Shown: positions 1-8,324 of the stretch, piece by piece
How the letters are laid out: every line of letters begins with the position of its first letter
Numbering within the stretch: the first letter of the stretch is position 1
Assembly (NCBI RefSeq): GCF_001552615.1
Contig: NZ_BCRN01000005.1
Coordinates: 124,001-188,000, forward strand
Source: Millisia brevis NBRC 105863
GTDB lineage: Bacteria > Actinomycetota > Actinomycetes > Mycobacteriales > Mycobacteriaceae
Direction: 5' to 3'
DNA: 64,000 nt
Position numbers and translations under genes: made by a program
Notes under the pieces: generated by a model
Databases searched by the model: none
Told to the model about the DNA's origin: nothing
Seen by the model: the letters and a program-made list of their open reading frames with translations, nothing else

Positions 1-289
1 AGGTGAGCTCGGTGGTGCTGCGCCCGAAGACCACCGTCGCCGGGTCGACGTGCAGGAAGTCGCCGAGCGCCGCCCGGTAGGCAACGACGATGTCGTCGGC
101 ATTGCGTTCGGCGAGGTTGGCGCGCCCCCGGTTGGCCAGCGGGGCGGTCAGCGCCGCGTACATCGCCGCCGCCACCACGTCCGGCGTCTGCGTACCGCCC
201 GGTCCGTCGAAGTGGGCGATTCCGGAGCTCAACGAGCCGAAGCCCGCCCGCAACGCTGTCGTATCGATCGTCTGCTCGATGCCGGTCAC
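1..289 (-). CDS. Cysteine desulfurase-like aminotransferase, class V (5' part only)
   Basis: The gene runs off the left edge, so only about 96 N-terminal codons are visible. The translation from a GTG at 289 contains the segment FDGPGGTQTP followed by a stretch ending VDPATVVFGRSTTELT. This resembles the N-terminal substrate and PLP entry region of class V aminotransferases of the cysteine desulfurase-like (SufS/CsdA-related) family. The PLP lysine lies outside the window. The GTG at 289 is preferred because a GAGAG stretch lies about 12 bases upstream and the downstream sequence starts like family members. These enzymes use PLP to act on cysteine or related amino acids; the substrate of this subgroup is not settled. 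The family call is fairly secure, the exact function is not. Confidence 0.7.
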   Translation of the reverse strand, partial: MTGIEQTIDTTALRAGFGSLSSGIAHFDGPGGTQTPDVVAAAMYAALTAPLANRGRANLAERNADDIVVAYRAALGDFLHVDPATVVFGRSTTELT

Positions 290-688
290 CGGTGCATCAT
301 CTCTCGTTTTCGGCGTCGGCCGGGCATTCACCGCATCCGATCCGCCGCTACCACGACATCGCCGTGACCCCGACGGCGGCGCGCCGACAATCACTCGACC
401 ACCCGGTGATCGTCGGTGACCGCTGCCCACCTACGGTGAGACGATTGCGCTCAACCCAACCGGGGACGAGCACGCCGGACAACAGACGCAACTCCGACCG
501 ACCGGCCGGTGCAGAAAGGGCTGATGCGGTGGCGGGGCCGGCGGACGCAAACGGGCTTGGTTATGATGCAGAAAAACGGGCACAATCCCGCATACCTGCT
601 GTTTCGCCAATTCCGGAGGCCGATTCGTCTTCGTACGACCAGCCAATAACCTCGTCTACATCGAAGATGGTAGAAAAGTAGCCCAGAA
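290..688. other. Intergenic region between the divergent desulfurase-like and TPR genes
   Basis: About 400 bases without a convincing gene. A TATGAT hexamer at 562-567 on the plus strand is the only good -10-like element seen and could serve the TPR gene with a leader of about 115 bases. No clear -35 or hairpin was found. Confidence 0.35.
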
Positions 689-3600
689 ATGCCACCGAAA
701 ACGTTCTCCACCAGCGCACCCGGTGCCGGTTCCGCCGATGGTTCGGTCGGCGGCGTGAAGGGCCGAGAAAAGGGTCCGGACAACGGCCGGCCGATTCGGA
801 ACGAATTCCCGGGAATGTCCGGCGTTCCGGCCGGCACGCACGCCGCTTCCGGCGACCGTCGGGCCCGCCGGATCGACGCGGCCGCGCTCGGTTCCCTGCA
901 CATCGGCGCCCTCCCGGAGGGTGCGTCGGGGTTCGTGGGGCGGGCCGATGAACTCGCGATCGTCACCGGCTGGTTGTCCTCCGGACAGCCCGGCATCCAC
1001 GCCGTGATCGGGACCGCGGGCAGCGGAACGTCGGCACTTCTGGAGCAGGCCCTCGGCGATCAGGCGGCCGGCGAGGACCCGACCGGCCGGGATACGACGG
1101 CTCCCATTCGTACGGATTCCCTCCATACACCCCCCGTGCACATCGACGCGGTGGTGCGTGCGACCGGCCTGACCGCCGATCGCTGTGCCGAGTTGATCGC
1201 CCGGCAGTTCCACGACGTGGAGGCCTTCGTCCGCGTCACCGGCTACGGGGCAGCGCTCGAGCTGGTGGAGGCGCTGCGCCGCTCGCAGACCCCGGGCGAC
1301 CGTCCGGCGACGATCGTCATCGACGGGCTCGACGAGGCCGACGGCCAGACACCGAGCCTCATCGAGGATCTACTGCTCGGCTTGGCGCCCTATGCGACGG
1401 TGGTCGTCTCGACCCAGCCGCTGACCTCCGGCAGCCGCACCCTGTCCGACCTACTGCTTCCGGTCGAGGTCCTCGACCTCGACGCCGAGGAGCGCCGGGA
1501 ATCGACCGCCGCGGCCATTCGCGACTATCTCGGCAAGCGGCTGCCCGATCAGGACATCGACGCGATCCTCGCCGCCCACGAAGCCGCCGCCGCCCCGACA
1601 TTCCTGTGGGCTCGGCTGGTCGCCGACCTGCGCGAAACGACGCCCGACGCCGACGTTCCGGACTCGATCGAGGCGGCCCTGATCGCCGACCTGGCCGCCG
1701 CCTCCGGCGATGGGGTCGACCTGCCCGACGGCATCGACGCCCCCACGCTGGCCCGCAGCCTGCTGTGCGCGCTGACCGGGGCCTTCGGCGGCGGATTCCC
1801 GCGCCCGGAGTGGATCGCGGTCGGCTCCGCGTTCGTCGGAACCGACCTGGACGACAGCCACATCCGCTGGGTCCTCGACCGGCTGGGCCGTTGGATTCGC
1901 GCCGGTACCAGCGATCCGAGCCACCCCGACAGCGCCGAGACCACCGTCTACGCGCCGGTCCATCACAGCGTGCACCGGTTGCTCGCTTCGGATCCCGAGG
2001 CCGACGCCGAGAGCCCCTTCGATCCGGTGGCGGTGGTCGTCTGGGAGGCGCTCGCCGACCGCTACGAGTCGCTCCTGCAGACCGGCACGCCGGCCCGCGA
2101 GGCGTACTACCTGTGGGCCTACTGTCAGCGGCACGCCCGCGAGGCCGGTGTCGTCGGCCTGGAACGGCTGCGGGCGCTGGCCGAGATCGATGCCGACCTC
2201 GGCGACGACCTCGCCTCCGTGCAGACCCGGGTCGCGGCCGGCCTGGGCCGGTTCGGCTACCGGGACGAAGCGTTGACCCTCGTCGAGGACGCCGTCCTGC
2301 AGCACCGCGCGCTGGCCGCCGAGGACGCGACCCGGCTTCCGGAGCTGGCCGAGGCGCTCAACGCGCTCGGCAATCACTTCTGGTCGGCCGGTCATCCCGC
2401 CGAGGCGCCGGACGCGATCGGCGAGGCGGTGCGGCTCTACCGCAACGTCACCGCCCGCAACCGCGCCTACCTGCGCAGCTTCGCCCGCGCCCTCAACAAC
2501 CTCGGCGTGCGCTACAGCGGCCTCGGGCGCCCCCTGTTCGCGGTGGCGCCCACCGAGGAAGCGGTGCGGCTGCGCCGCAACCTCGCCACCCGCAACCCGG
2601 CCTACCTGGGCGATCTCGCCGGCGCGCTCAACAACCTCGGCATCACCTACGACGACGTCGGCCGCACCGCCGACGCGATCGCGCCCAGCGAGGAGGCCGT
2701 CGAGCTCTACCGCAGCCTGGCCGCCCGCGACGCCGCGTATCGGTCCGATCTGGCGATGGCGCTCAACAACCTCGGCACCTGTTACGGCAATCTCGGTCGG
2801 CACGCCGACGCCCTCGCGCCGGCGGGTGAGGCGGTCGAGCTGTACCGCGAGCTGGTGGCCGACGACCCGACCCGCATCCCGGATCTGGCGATGGCGCTGA
2901 GCAACCTGGGCAACCACCACAGCAAGCTCGGCCGCCCGGAGGATGCCCTCGGCCTGGTCGAGGAGTCGGTGGAATTGCGCCGCGAACTGGCGGCCGACTT
3001 CCCGGCGCAGCTGCCGAACCTCGCCAGCGCGCTGAACAACCTCGGCAACCGGTACAGCGAGCTGGGCCGCCGCGACGATGCGGCAACCCCGGCCCGCGAG
3101 GCCGCCGATATCTACCGCACGCTGACCGAGCAGGATCCGGCGCATCGCCCCGGTCTGGCCACCGCCCTGAACAATCTGGGCAATCACCACAGCAAGGCCG
3201 GCCGGCATGCCGAGGCGCTCCCGCCGACCGAGGAAGCGGTGCAGTTGCGCCGCGAGCTGGCCGCGCAGAATGCCGCGCACCTGCCCGAACTGGCGCGCGC
3301 GCTCAACAACCTCGGCGTGCGATTCGGCGCGGTGGGCGACTTCGGCGACGCGTTGGCGGCCACCGAGGAGTCGGTCGACTGCTACCGGACGGTCATCGCC
3401 GGCAATCGCGCCCACATCCCGGGCCTGGCCATGGCGCTCAACAACCTGGGCACCCGGCGGGCGGAGAACGGCGACAACCCCAATGCGCTGCGGGCCGTCG
3501 CCGAGGCGAGCGACCTGTACCGGGAGCTGGCCGACCGCAACCGCGCCTTCGCCCCCAATCTGGCGATGGTGCTGCGCAATCTCGGCCGCCGGCATGCGGA

Positions 3601-4141
3601 CGTCGGCAACGACGGCGCCGCTATCGCGCCGACCGAGGACGCGGTGGACCTCTACCGTGAGCTGGCCGACGAGAACCCGGCATACCAGGCGGATCTCGCG
3701 GTGGCGCTGACCGATCTCGGGCAGCGGTACGCCCGCTCGACCCGCATGTCGAATGCGCCGGCGGTGGTCGAGGAGGCCGTGGCGATCTACCGCGACCTCG
3801 CCGAGCACGACCCGGCCTATCAACCGGATCTGGCGGCCGCGCTCAACGATCTGTCCGCGCACTACGCCGAAGCCCTGCACCGCTCGAACGCGGTCGCCCC
3901 GGCCGAGGAGGCGGTGGCGATCTACCGCGACCTCGGTGCCGCCTTCCCGATCCATCGGGCGGACCTGGCGATGGCGCTGAACAACCTCGGCGTCGCCTAC
4001 GACGACGTGGGGCGGCGCGACGATGCGCGCACCGCGACGCAGGAGGCGATCGAGCTGTACCGCGACCTGGCGCAGGACGATCCGTACTACCGGCAGGACC
4101 TCGACGGAGCGCAGCGCAACCTGGACCGGTTCGGCAGCTGA
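689..4141 (+). CDS. Large STAND-like NTPase with a 45-residue-unit TPR array
   Basis: A 1150-residue protein. Residues 1-70 are polar and look disordered, with no recognisable effector domain. Residues 80-220 look like a NACHT/NB-ARC type NTPase: a P-loop-like GTAGSGTS at 108-115 and a clear Walker B, ATIVIDGLDEAD, at about 207-218. The P-loop lysine is replaced by threonine, so normal ATP hydrolysis is doubtful. A middle helical region leads into thirteen TPR-like units from about residue 550 to the C-terminus, each with the core ALNNLG and a following EEAVELYR helix. Units are exactly 45 residues long. STAND proteins are signalling switches in which repeats sense a ligand and the NTPase oligomerises. 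Here the output domain is not visible, so a regulatory scaffold is as likely as a defence protein. The ATG at 689 has only a weak purine-rich site upstream; Met43 is an alternative start. Confidence 0.75.
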   Translation: MPPKTFSTSAPGAGSADGSVGGVKGREKGPDNGRPIRNEFPGMSGVPAGTHAASGDRRARRIDAAALGSLHIGALPEGASGFVGRADELAIVTGWLSSGQPGIHAVIGTAGSGTSALLEQALGDQAAGEDPTGRDTTAPIRTDSLHTPPVHIDAVVRATGLTADRCAELIARQFHDVEAFVRVTGYGAALELVEALRRSQTPGDRPATIVIDGLDEADGQTPSLIEDLLLGLAPYATVVVSTQPLTSGSRTLSDLLLPVEVLDLDAEERRESTAAAIRDYLGKRLPDQDIDAILAAHEAAAAPTFLWARLVADLRETTPDADVPDSIEAALIADLAAASGDGVDLPDGIDAPTLARSLLCALTGAFGGGFPRPEWIAVGSAFVGTDLDDSHIRWVLDRLGRWIRAGTSDPSHPDSAETTVYAPVHHSVHRLLASDPEADAESPFDPVAVVVWEALADRYESLLQTGTPAREAYYLWAYCQRHAREAGVVGLERLRALAEIDADLGDDLASVQTRVAAGLGRFGYRDEALTLVEDAVLQHRALAAEDATRLPELAEALNALGNHFWSAGHPAEAPDAIGEAVRLYRNVTARNRAYLRSFARALNNLGVRYSGLGRPLFAVAPTEEAVRLRRNLATRNPAYLGDLAGALNNLGITYDDVGRTADAIAPSEEAVELYRSLAARDAAYRSDLAMALNNLGTCYGNLGRHADALAPAGEAVELYRELVADDPTRIPDLAMALSNLGNHHSKLGRPEDALGLVEESVELRRELAADFPAQLPNLASALNNLGNRYSELGRRDDAATPAREAADIYRTLTEQDPAHRPGLATALNNLGNHHSKAGRHAEALPPTEEAVQLRRELAAQNAAHLPELARALNNLGVRFGAVGDFGDALAATEESVDCYRTVIAGNRAHIPGLAMALNNLGTRRAENGDNPNALRAVAEASDLYRELADRNRAFAPNLAMVLRNLGRRHADVGNDGAAIAPTEDAVDLYRELADENPAYQADLAVALTDLGQRYARSTRMSNAPAVVEEAVAIYRDLAEHDPAYQPDLAAALNDLSAHYAEALHRSNAVAPAEEAVAIYRDLGAAFPIHRADLAMALNNLGVAYDDVGRRDDARTATQEAIELYRDLAQDDPYYRQDLDGAQRNLDRFGS
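2290..4115 (+). repeat. Coding TPR array, 135-base period
   Basis: The codon at the second position of the ALNNLG core (usually Asn) falls at 2360, 2495, 2630, 2765, 2900, 3035, 3170, 3305, 3440, 3575, 3710, 3845 and 3980, with a degenerate copy at 4115. Every interval is exactly 135 bases, so no unit carries an insertion or deletion. The units differ in sequence, so this is a diverged protein repeat and not a fresh DNA tandem repeat. Confidence 0.9.
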
Positions 4142-4160
4142 ACCGGGCGCGGTCGCCGGG

Positions 4161-5579
4161 TCAGTGGGTGAACTCGCCGTGTCCGGCTCGGGGCAGCGGT
4201 GTGCTGATCGAGTCGAGGTAGCGCACCTGCGCGCGGATATCGCCGAGCAGCGCCCCGGCCAGGTCGCGGCTGAAGCCGTTGCGCACGACGATGCGTTGGA
4301 CGGTCAGATCGGCCAGGTCGTCCGGCATCGGGTAGGCGGGCACGAGCCAGCCGCGCAGCCGCAGCCGCTCGGACAGGTGGTGCAAATCCCAGGTGCCGGG
4401 GTGGTCGGCCCGGAGGCGCCACGCGAAGACCGGGATATCGGTCGGGTGGTTCCACAGTTCGAAGGGCCCGATATCGGCGATGCCGTCGGCCAGGAAGCCG
4501 GCGACGTCCAGTGACGCCTGCTGGACCTTGCGGAAGCCCTCCCGTCCCAGCCGCAGGAACAGGTAGTACTGCAGCAGCACCTGGGCGCCGGGCCGCGAGA
4601 AGTTCAGCGCGAAGGTCGGCATATCGCCGCCGAGGTAGCTGACCCGAAAGATCAGGCTCTCGGGCAGATCGGCGCGGTCGCGCCAGACCACCCAGCCGAT
4701 GCCGGGGTAGACCAGGCCGTACTTGTGCCCGGAGGTGTTGATCGACGCCACCCGCGGCAGCCGGAAATCCCAGACGATCTCGGACTGGCAGAACGGGGCG
4801 ATCATCCCGCCCGACGCCGCGTCGACGTGGATCGGCACATCCGGCCCGCCGGCGGCGGCGATCGCGTCGAGCGCCGCGGCGATCTCGCGGACCGGCTCGT
4901 AGACCCCGGTATAGGTCACGCCGAGGATCGCGACCACGCCGATCGTGTTCTCGTCGACCCACCGGTCGAGGTCGTGGCCGTCGAGCATCCGGTGGTCCTC
5001 GCTGATCGGCACGTACCGCGGCTCGACCTCGAAGTAGTTGCAGAACTTCTCCCAGCAGACCTGCACCGCCGACGACATCACCAGATTGGGCCGCTCGGTG
5101 GACGCGCCCTCGGCCCGGCGCCGTTCCTGCCAGCGGCGTTTGAGGGCCAGCCCGCCGAGCATCGCGGCCTCGGAGGAGCCGACGGTGGAGGTGCCGATGC
5201 TCGACGTCGGGTCGGGCGCCTGCCACAGGTCGGCGAGCATGGTCCAACAACGGGTTTCGATCGCCGCGGTCTGCGGGTACTCGTCCTTGTCGATCATGTT
5301 CTTCGGCGCGGCCTGCAGATAGATGCGCTGCGACTGGTCATCCATCCACGTGGTCACGAAGGTCGCCAGGTTCTGCCGAGCGTTGCCGTCGAGCATCGCC
5401 TCGTCGTGGACGATCTGGTAGGCCGCGTCGGCCGGGGTCTCCAGATCGGGGATCCGCAGTTGGGGCACGGTGGCGGTGGTCTCCGGGCCCGCGAACAGCG
5501 GGTTGACCGCGACGTCCTCGATGAAATTGACGCCGCGGCCGCGGAAGTCGAGCGGCGAGGGGTTGTCGGTATCGCTCAT
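4161..5579 (-). CDS. gadB: Glutamate decarboxylase
   Basis: A 472-residue PLP enzyme that converts glutamate to GABA and CO2, consuming a cytosolic proton; it usually serves acid tolerance or GABA metabolism. The translation shows the group II decarboxylase features: SIGTSTVGSSEAAMLGGLA in the N-terminal third, HVDAASGGMIAPF, and the PLP lysine in NTSGHKYG at about residue 286. The length agrees with bacterial GadB proteins of about 460-470 residues. The start at 5579 (MSDTDNP) is preferred over an in-frame codon 60 bases upstream because AGGA sits about 11 bases before it and the upstream extension looks non-coding. The gene converges with the TPR gene, leaving only 19 bases between stops. 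No antiporter gene is next to it. A gamma-glutamyl-GABA hydrolase-like amidase lies at 22.9 kb, but a pathway link is only a guess. Confidence 0.95.
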   Translation of the reverse strand: MSDTDNPSPLDFRGRGVNFIEDVAVNPLFAGPETTATVPQLRIPDLETPADAAYQIVHDEAMLDGNARQNLATFVTTWMDDQSQRIYLQAAPKNMIDKDEYPQTAAIETRCWTMLADLWQAPDPTSSIGTSTVGSSEAAMLGGLALKRRWQERRRAEGASTERPNLVMSSAVQVCWEKFCNYFEVEPRYVPISEDHRMLDGHDLDRWVDENTIGVVAILGVTYTGVYEPVREIAAALDAIAAAGGPDVPIHVDAASGGMIAPFCQSEIVWDFRLPRVASINTSGHKYGLVYPGIGWVVWRDRADLPESLIFRVSYLGGDMPTFALNFSRPGAQVLLQYYLFLRLGREGFRKVQQASLDVAGFLADGIADIGPFELWNHPTDIPVFAWRLRADHPGTWDLHHLSERLRLRGWLVPAYPMPDDLADLTVQRIVVRNGFSRDLAGALLGDIRAQVRYLDSISTPLPRAGHGEFTH

Positions 5580-5682
5580 GAGGTCCGATCCTGGTCTGTG
5601 CCGGTGACGGCGGCAAGGATCGCCACCGGCCACCGACATGAACGGTTGGGCGTATCGGACAGTCCGTGCCCGGGCCGACCGG

Positions 5683-6306
5683 TTACCGATCGTCGAGCAG
5701 TGCGTCCAGGCAGAGCCGGAGGGCGACGGCGACCTCGTCGATGCTCAGCGGTGTGGGCCGGCCGTCGGTCACCGCGTCAGGATCGGTCTCGGCGCCCACC
5801 CGGGCCCGCCCGCGGCTGCGAATGGCCGGGATGTGGACAAATCCGCCGGGGATCCCGAGGGTGGCGACCTGCCGGGCGATCCGATTGCAGACGAAGGTGC
5901 CCGCATCGTGCGACACGTGGGCGGGGACGCCGGCGGCCCGGATCGCGGCCACCGCGCCGGCCGGCCGGTAGGGCAGATCGATCCATTCGGGCCCGGCGTC
6001 GATCGGAGCGGCGGTCGGCCGATCGCCGACGTTGTCGGGGATTCGGGCGTGCATGACGTTGCGGGCCCGCGATTCCGGGGTGACCGCGGTGCGCCCGCCC
6101 GCTTCGCCGACGGCCAGGACGGCGTCGGGGCGGTGCCGTTCGACCAGGTCGCGCAGGGTGATCGGGGCGGCGGCGAAGCTGACCGGCAGCACCGCGGTGG
6201 TCATCCGCGCCCCGCTCCAGCCGACGGCCAACCGGTCGACCGCGGCCAGGGCGGCGTTCTCGCTGTCCCCGCCGAACGGTTCGAATCCGGTCACCAACAG
6301 GCGCAT
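5683..6306 (-). CDS. pcp: Pyroglutamyl-peptidase I
   Basis: A 207-residue cysteine peptidase of family C15 that removes N-terminal pyroglutamate from peptides in the cytosol. The N-terminus LLVTGFEPFGG is the family hallmark. The catalytic triad is visible as Glu78 in GRTAVTPESRARN, Cys140 in HDAGTFVCNRIA and His158 in GGFVHIPAIRS. The length fits the family (about 200-215 residues). The ATG at 6306 was chosen because the TGFEPFGG motif follows within a few residues, as in relatives, and AGGATGG lies upstream. The gene lies about 100 bases upstream of gadB on the same strand and is divergent from the kinase-like gene that starts at 6448. No operon partner is obvious. Confidence 0.95.
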   Translation of the reverse strand: MRLLVTGFEPFGGDSENAALAAVDRLAVGWSGARMTTAVLPVSFAAAPITLRDLVERHRPDAVLAVGEAGGRTAVTPESRARNVMHARIPDNVGDRPTAAPIDAGPEWIDLPYRPAGAVAAIRAAGVPAHVSHDAGTFVCNRIARQVATLGIPGGFVHIPAIRSRGRARVGAETDPDAVTDGRPTPLSIDEVAVALRLCLDALLDDR

Positions 6307-6435
6307 CCACCCATCCTGCCCGTGTCGGCGGCAGGGCGCCCCGGTGGCGTGTGCAACCGTTCCCCTCTTCGGCAAGCCGCGACGATAATCTCCTCGGCCC
6401 CGCACTCCTGCAGATGTACGCACACCGCCCGCCGA

Positions 6436-6441
6436 TACGGT
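6436..6441 (+). promoter_or_regulatory. Candidate -10 (TACGGT) of a leaderless gene
   Basis: TACGGT ends six bases before the GTG at 6448, the spacing expected if transcription starts at the first base of the start codon. Confidence 0.5.
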
Positions 6442-6447
6442 GGCGTG

Positions 6448-7302
6448 GTGGTCGACCTCGATCCCAACGACCTGCCGATCACCGATACGGGAGCGCCCGC
6501 GATCGGCGGGCTGGTGTCGACGGCGCGCTTCGGCCGCCTGCCCGATGGGCGGGAGGTGGTGGTCAAGCGGGCCGGCGACCGGGTCGGGGCCCTCGAGGAG
6601 CTCGCGCACGAAGCAGCGGTTCTGCACCTGCTCGCCGGGCGTTGTCGGGCGCCGGCCGTCGTAGCCGAGGGACCGGACGTCCTGGTCCTCGAGCGGTTGA
6701 CCGGTCGGGTCGAACTGTCGGCATGGTCGCCGCGGCTACGGGACCGGTACGTGCGGATGCTGGGCGAGATCCACGACCTCGACGGAGCGGTCGCCGAGGT
6801 ACTCGAGCCGTGGTCGACATGGGTGGAACCGGATGCGGAGCCACCGGACTGGTCGGCCGATCCCGGACTGTGGGCCGAGGCGATCGAGCTGGCCGGAAGC
6901 GAGCCGCCGCCGGCGCGGGCGGTGTTCTGCCATCGCGATATCCACCCGGGAAATGTGCTGGTCGACGGGGCGGACCCGCGGATCACCGGGGTGATCGACT
7001 GGGGTGCGGCGGTGGCGGCGCCGGCCGCGGTCGACCTCGCACATCTCGCGCACAATCTCGCCTGTCTACACGGCGTCGATACCGCTCGCGACATGGTGGC
7101 GGCCTATCGGGTCGCGGCGCAGCGACGGGGCGTGGCGGTCGACGACCTCGACGATCCGTACTGGTGGGCGCACGAGATCCTGTCCTGGTTGCCCGATCCC
7201 GCGCACATCCTGCCGCCCTGGTCGCCGGCGCGGCCGGACCTGACCGCGCCGCTGGTGCGCCGCCGCTCGCAGGATCTGCTGCGGTGGGCGCTCGCCCGCT
7301 GA
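6448..7302 (+). CDS. APH/choline-kinase-fold phosphotransferase
   Basis: A 284-residue protein with the aminoglycoside phosphotransferase fold. The N-lobe carries VVVKRAGDRVGALEEL (ATP-binding lysine) and a following AHEAAVLHLL helix. The catalytic loop is FCHRDIHPGNVL, and the metal-binding Asp is in ITGVIDWGAA. Such proteins phosphorylate small hydroxylated metabolites or antibiotics in the cytosol, and the substrate cannot be told from the sequence. There is no resistance-gene neighbour, so a housekeeping metabolite kinase is more likely than aminoglycoside resistance. Two GTG codons lie in tandem (6445 and 6448). The second is preferred because it fits a leaderless start behind TACGGT. 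The gene converges with the ArsR gene. Confidence 0.85.
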   Translation: MVDLDPNDLPITDTGAPAIGGLVSTARFGRLPDGREVVVKRAGDRVGALEELAHEAAVLHLLAGRCRAPAVVAEGPDVLVLERLTGRVELSAWSPRLRDRYVRMLGEIHDLDGAVAEVLEPWSTWVEPDAEPPDWSADPGLWAEAIELAGSEPPPARAVFCHRDIHPGNVLVDGADPRITGVIDWGAAVAAPAAVDLAHLAHNLACLHGVDTARDMVAAYRVAAQRRGVAVDDLDDPYWWAHEILSWLPDPAHILPPWSPARPDLTAPLVRRRSQDLLRWALAR

Positions 7303-7383
7303 TCCGCGCCGCGTACGCGCGGGTACGCCTCGGGACGGTCCGGAGAAGCCCCGGGGAAAGCTCGGACCGGGGGCGCGTTCGGC

Positions 7384-7743
7384 TCAATCGGTGGACAGGT
7401 CGCGGTCCAGTCGATCGAGCAGATCGACGGCCGGACCGGCGTATCCGCTGATCCAGCGGTCGTAGATCCGTTTGATCGGCACTGCGGCCAGGTGGTTCCA
7501 GCGTTCCCGCCCGCGCCGTTCGACCAGCACGAGACCGGCGCCCTCGAGCACCCGCAGATGCTGCATCACCGTGCACCGATCGAGGGTCGCGACCTCGGCG
7601 CACAGCGCCCCGGTGGTCCTGGGGCCGTCCTTGAGCCGATCGAGCAACTGCCGTCGAGTCGCCGAGGCCAATGCCTTGAACACCGCGTCGTCGTCCGCGG
7701 AAGCGGCCGGGTCCGCCGCGGGGCTTCTCGAGGCGGATGACAT
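7384..7743 (-). CDS. ArsR-family winged-helix repressor
   Basis: A 119-residue ArsR/SmtB-type regulator. The DNA-binding part reads KALASATRRQLLDRLKDG, then the recognition helix region CTVMQHLRVLEGAGLVLVERRGRERW and a C-terminal tail YDRWISGYAG. The last segment resembles the ArsR subgroup paired with SRPBCC/AHSA1 proteins rather than metal sensors. No metal-binding Cys motif of the arsenic or cadmium type is present. The gene is divergent from the SRPBCC gene. The two start codons are only 16 bases apart and both lie inside one perfect palindrome, which strongly suggests that this repressor controls both genes. Confidence 0.92.
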   Translation of the reverse strand: MSSASRSPAADPAASADDDAVFKALASATRRQLLDRLKDGPRTTGALCAEVATLDRCTVMQHLRVLEGAGLVLVERRGRERWNHLAAVPIKRIYDRWISGYAGPAVDLLDRLDRDLSTD

Positions 7744-7762
7744 GTTGTATTTTTACAACATG
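7741..7762. promoter_or_regulatory. Palindromic operator that includes both start codons
   Basis: CATGTTGTA at 7741-7749 and TACAACATG at 7754-7762 form a perfect 9-bp inverted repeat around TTTT. The ArsR ATG reads from 7743 leftwards and the SRPBCC ATG begins at 7760, so each arm carries a start codon. On the plus strand TATTTT (7748-7753) ends six bases before ATG 7760 and would be the -10 of a leaderless SRPBCC transcript. Binding of the ArsR dimer would cover the promoter and both initiation sites. Confidence 0.7.
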
Positions 7763-8260
7763 TCTGAGTCCGATACCACCACGACACCGTCGGGTGTCGA
7801 CACCGGCGTGCGTTTCCGGGTCTCCGGCCGCATCGGTCGCCCCGTCGGGGAGGTCTTCGAGGCCGTCGCGAACCCCGGCGAGCTCTCGCGGTACTTCACC
7901 ACCGGCGGCGCGCAGGGGCGACTGACCGCCGGCGCCACCGTGACCTGGGATTTCTCCGACTTCCCGGGAGCCTTCCCCGTGCAGGTCGTCGAGGCGATCG
8001 AGGGCGAGCGCATCGTGTTGCGCTGGGATCCGAGCCCGGGGACCACCCCCGACGACCGGCCGACCACCGTCACGATGACCTTCGCGCCCCTCGACGACGA
8101 CACCCGAACCCTGGTGACGATCACCGAGGAGGGCTGGCTGGACACCGAGGCCGGCCGCACCGCCTCCTACGGCAACTGCGAGGGCTGGACCGGGATGCTC
8201 TGCGCCCTGAAGGTGTGGACCGAGCACGGGATCAACCTGCGCGAGGGCTTCTACATCTGA
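7760..8260 (+). CDS. SRPBCC/AHSA1-domain protein
   Basis: A 166-residue START-like (SRPBCC, AHSA1) protein. The segment VSGRIGRPVGEVFEAVANPGELSRYF is the first strand and helix of the fold, and the C-terminal part (GWTGMLCALKVWTEHG) is the long final helix that closes the hydrophobic pocket. Members bind hydrophobic ligands or act as chaperone-like proteins. In ArsR-SRPBCC pairs the ligand is usually unknown. The start ATG lies in the right arm of the shared palindrome and there is no Shine-Dalgarno sequence, in keeping with a leaderless message. It is transcribed away from the ArsR gene and followed by the amidotransferase gene, which has its own promoter. Confidence 0.88.
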   Translation: MSESDTTTTPSGVDTGVRFRVSGRIGRPVGEVFEAVANPGELSRYFTTGGAQGRLTAGATVTWDFSDFPGAFPVQVVEAIEGERIVLRWDPSPGTTPDDRPTTVTMTFAPLDDDTRTLVTITEEGWLDTEAGRTASYGNCEGWTGMLCALKVWTEHGINLREGFYI

Positions 8261-8312
8261 TCCCCCGCCGAGGTCCGAGCCGACCGGGGAGACCGCGCGG
8301 ACCGATCGTGGT

Positions 8313-8318
8313 TACCCT
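8313..8318 (+). promoter_or_regulatory. Candidate -10 (TACCCT) of a leaderless gene
   Basis: TACCCT ends six bases before the GTG at 8325. Confidence 0.5.
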
Positions 8319-8324
8319 GCTGGG

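Noticed and set aside
1451-3955. Very long open frame on the minus strand opposite the TPR gene
   Set aside because: It is the mirror of a high-GC repeat gene. Its protein is a monotonous Arg/Gly/Val series with no domain, while the plus-strand frame shows clear TPR units.
2290-4115. Periodic sequence as a CRISPR-like or recent tandem DNA repeat
   Set aside because: The period is coding, a multiple of three, and the copies are strongly diverged at DNA level with a conserved protein motif.
689-4141. Firm call as an anti-phage STAND (Avs-like) protein
   Set aside because: No effector domain, no defence neighbours and a missing P-loop lysine; only a possible role is stated.
7336-7369. Terminator between the kinase-like and ArsR genes
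   Set aside because: Only 7-bp arms (CGGTCCG and CGGACCG) with a long interior; too weak compared with the other hairpins here.
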